Positions 62,247 to 64,000 of a stretch of DNA of 64,000 bases are shown one piece after another. A program made the position numbers and the translations under genes. The stretch is taken from assembly GCF_002776575.1 (NCBI RefSeq), contig NZ_CP022548.1, positions 2,743,001 through 2,807,000 on the forward strand, in the 5' to 3' direction. The notes beneath the pieces are model-generated. The model did not search any database, was not told the origin of the DNA, and saw only the letters and a list, made by a program, of their open reading frames with translations. The stretch's first letter is position 1, and every line of letters starts with the position of its first letter. The DNA is from Sphingorhabdus sp. YGSMI21. Lineage in GTDB: Bacteria; Pseudomonadota; Alphaproteobacteria; Sphingomonadales; Sphingomonadaceae.

Positions 62247-62690
62247 CTATTCCCCCTCCGCCTCGATCATCGCAAACAGCTCCGTCCCGGTCAGCATCTC
62301 GCTATCCCCGGCAAAGCTGTAATAAGCCGGCTTCTCGTCGATAAACACCTGCCGCCGGAGCGCCAGGTCGGCCTTGTCGGTCGCGTCGTCGAACAGCCCG
62401 GCGCAGACCATATGCTCGCCCGAACCCTTCAGGCGATAGAAGAGATGCGAGCCGCAATCCCCGCAAAAGGCCCGCTCCGCCCATTCCGACGAGCTGTAGA
62501 CGGTCATCCGCTCCGCCCCGCCGATCACCACATCCGTCCCGCAATCAATCTCGACAAACGGCCCGCCACCCCAGCGCCGGCACATCCGGCAATGACAGGC
62601 ATCGACATGGCTGGCGGCCTGTGTCGCGGTGATGGTGATGGCGCCGCAGAGGCAGTGGCCCTGGCGTTGGGTTGTTTGGGGGGTGGTCAT
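62247..62690 (-). CDS. GFA family protein (glutathione-dependent formaldehyde-activating-like)
   Basis: The 147-residue zinc protein has the GFA pattern: GHCLCGAITITA, HVDACHCRMCRRWGGGPF and FCGDCGSHLFYRL, giving the cysteine clusters C-x-C, C-x-C-x-x-C and C-x-x-C. Members resemble glutathione-dependent formaldehyde-activating enzyme, but most have no proven activity. Minus-strand ATG 62690 is behind AGGAGGCCCC. Cluster 2 repeats lie at its 3' end and an AT-rich islet upstream of it. Confidence 0.9.
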   Translation of the reverse strand: MTTPQTTQRQGHCLCGAITITATQAASHVDACHCRMCRRWGGGPFVEIDCGTDVVIGGAERMTVYSSSEWAERAFCGDCGSHLFYRLKGSGEHMVCAGLFDDATDKADLALRRQVFIDEKPAYYSFAGDSEMLTGTELFAMIEAEGE

Positions 62691-62829
62691 GATGGGGCCT
62701 CCTGTTGTGGTGGATGGGGGTAATCGGATTTTGACAGTACATTAATCATCGTATAGCACTAGGAATTGAATTAGCGATTAGACAAGAATCGTTGCTACTT
62801 CTATGCGCTTAAATTGATGGGGACGGGAC

Positions 62830-63216
62830 ATGGCCACAGTTTATAATATGACGCAGCAAGAACAATTCAATGAGCAGGGCCATGACGGCAATTCAGAAAA
62901 GCAGCAACTTGATGAATTGATTGAATTGGTGAGTAAACTATTGCCAGTTACGTCTGTCCAATATCCAAAGCTAGACAACGAGGACGGTGAGCCAGTAGCA
63001 AATTTTTGTGTCCGCCACTCGGCTCTTCATTTTACAAAAACTGCGGGGCAATTGGCCGCTATTGCCGAGGCGATGGATCATGGGGCAGTAATGAACCAAT
63101 CTGATCTTACCAAAGTCGCTGTTAACAGTTTGATAAATTCGTGCAAACTAGCATCTGAAATCGGAATATCTTCTAGTGATCTAATTCAAGGTATTAATCA
63201 GAAATTCGGTCGATAA
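62830..63216 (+). CDS. Hypothetical protein in AT-rich islet
   Basis: The 128-residue protein is polar and helical, with a Gln/Asn-rich start (MTQQEQFNEQGHDGN) followed by helices (LDELIELVSKLLPV, AGQLAAIAEAMDHGAV). Start ATG 62830 follows GGGGACGGGAC. The low GC of 62.75-64.0 kb contrasts with the GFA gene. It is convergent with the next gene, sharing 23 bases at the 3' ends. No family is recognised. Confidence 0.65.
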   Translation: MATVYNMTQQEQFNEQGHDGNSEKQQLDELIELVSKLLPVTSVQYPKLDNEDGEPVANFCVRHSALHFTKTAGQLAAIAEAMDHGAVMNQSDLTKVAVNSLINSCKLASEIGISSSDLIQGINQKFGR

Positions 63217-63826
63217 TTTTTTTTGGGACCACAAATGTCGTTTTCGCGGCGCTTTCTTGATCTGGCTCGTGTCCTAACAGTCTTTTAGTTCGTTCAAAGG
63301 ACACGCGCCAATGATTCCATAGGTGTTTGTCGGACATTCCTTTCATGTCCAAATCTGCCAAGTGGATTATTCCCTCAGGCGTTTCTTTAAAATTCCAAGC
63401 ATATAATGGTCTAGGCTTTACCCTGATCGTGATTTCTGTTCTCGGAGATTGCCGGGTGACGGGTAAGTATTCAAATGGACCAAATCCCGTTACCCAAGAT
63501 GTCAACTCGTTTACTCTAGCACGAAATTGAAACCCATAATTATCATTCGATTCAAATCGATTTTCAAGATACACGGAGTCACATTTTTCAAGGTTTTCAA
63601 TTAGTTCTTTGAGATTCTGGTCTTGGTCAACGTCAGGAAATAACAAAGATAACGTGGTGATTTCTTCGCTTCGTATCGCGCTTTTGATGTGTTTGTCGAT
63701 GCTTACCGGATCGACATCAGACTTTATCTGTGTCCAACCGTATTTTGCCATATCTTTCGCTGCGGTCGCAGCAAAAGCACATCCCGATCCGTTGCTTCGA
63801 AAAAACTTCCTTTGTTCGCTAGGCAC
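63194..63826 (-). CDS. Hypothetical protein in AT-rich islet
   Basis: The 210-residue protein has no signal peptide or membrane helix and no recognised domain. It starts at GTG 63826 on the minus strand. Notable stretches are SDVDPVSIDKHIKSAIRSEE, LFPDVDQDQNLKELIENLEK, VTRQSPRTEITIRVKPRPLY and a C-terminal KTTFVVPKKIIDRISD. Base composition is AT-rich like its neighbour. The 3' end overlaps the convergent gene by 23 bases. Function unknown. Confidence 0.6.
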   Translation of the reverse strand: MPSEQRKFFRSNGSGCAFAATAAKDMAKYGWTQIKSDVDPVSIDKHIKSAIRSEEITTLSLLFPDVDQDQNLKELIENLEKCDSVYLENRFESNDNYGFQFRARVNELTSWVTGFGPFEYLPVTRQSPRTEITIRVKPRPLYAWNFKETPEGIIHLADLDMKGMSDKHLWNHWRVSFERTKRLLGHEPDQESAAKTTFVVPKKIIDRISD

Positions 63827-63966
63827 GAAATGTTTTCCCCGATATACTTTTCTCTAGTGTAGTGTAGTAGAGAAGATCGTGAACTCAACCCTGTTGTTAA
63901 AAATGTTGGTATTGTAATGCTTAACACTGAAATGACAGCGAGATTTTATGGAGCGCATGGACTAAT

Positions 63967-64000
63967 ATGACAAGCATTCCCAACACCACATTTGCGGATA
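63967..64000 (+). CDS. Possible start of a gene running off the window
   Basis: From ATG 63967 the frame is open to the window end (MTSIPNTTFAD). GGAGCGC lies upstream at a long distance. Too short to judge. Confidence 0.25.
   Translation, partial: MTSIPNTTFAD

Overview
The window looks like a chromosomal segment of a GC-rich alphaproteobacterium, most probably of the Sphingomonadales. The support is a compact GC-rich gene style, a crtY-crtI-crtB carotenoid operon, the alphaproteobacterial DUF1013/TrcR and DUF1192 proteins, a TIGR02999-type ECF sigma factor with a partner Ser/Thr kinase, and dispersed 'TTCGTCCTGAGCCTGTCGAA' repeats that I associate with sphingomonad genomes. The genus cannot be fixed from sequence alone. 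No CRISPR array, rRNA gene, replication origin or prophage was seen.

Layout. 1-8402: the 3' part of a giant autotransporter, a 57-residue protein resembling the N-terminus of the kinase further down, an ECF sigma factor, and a membrane Ser/Thr kinase, all in one direction and closely spaced. 8403-9019 is non-coding with a nested inverted repeat. 9020-12737: tRNA-Lys, folK, a SodC-like lipoprotein, a low-molecular-weight phosphatase, a Bax-inhibitor-1 protein and a proline-rich lipoprotein. 12811-20972: a glutathione S-transferase (GST), an EthD-like protein, a transglutaminase/TPR protein, then a six-gene small-molecule-handling operon (two VOC proteins, two GSTs, SRPBCC, DUF1428) read divergently from an HxlR regulator. 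21039-30875: clpA, DUF1192, quinone oxidoreductase, Nudix, an LpxH-like phosphoesterase plus a GT4 glycosyltransferase, trcR, an MBL hydrolase and an MFS exporter.

30967-37911 holds an acyl-CoA ligase, a diguanylate cyclase, a lipoxygenase with all five predicted iron ligands, and an Old Yellow Enzyme family reductase. Together these suggest, but do not prove, oxylipin chemistry. 38014-45239: pmbA, an inositol-monophosphatase-family enzyme, crtB/crtI/crtY, and a sterol-desaturase-type hydroxylase that overlaps a DUF2141 gene by 110 bases. 45310-50212: an HD-GYP protein with a degenerate first domain, a MipA/OmpV porin-like protein, and a flotillin pair (yqiK-yqiJ type). 50352-52833: a TPP riboswitch leading into an unknown small membrane protein and thiC.

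52846-56400 is an AT-richer accessory islet: an unknown anchored protein, a gene remnant, a DUF4062 protein, and a complete IS256-family element with perfect 32-bp ends and an 8-bp target duplication. Copies of a 16-bp 'GGAATTACGGTGACAG' motif in opposite orientations bracket the DUF4062 gene and the IS. 56420-62690 returns to GC-rich genes (lipoprotein, a 56-residue CsbD protein, a thioesterase-like protein, a MarR regulator facing a SnoaL/AhpD operon with two palindromic operators, cupin-like and GFA proteins). Two related repeat clusters near 57.1 and 62.0 kb carry the same hairpin element in opposite orientations. 62.8-64.0 kb is a second AT-rich islet with two unknown genes that overlap at their 3' ends.
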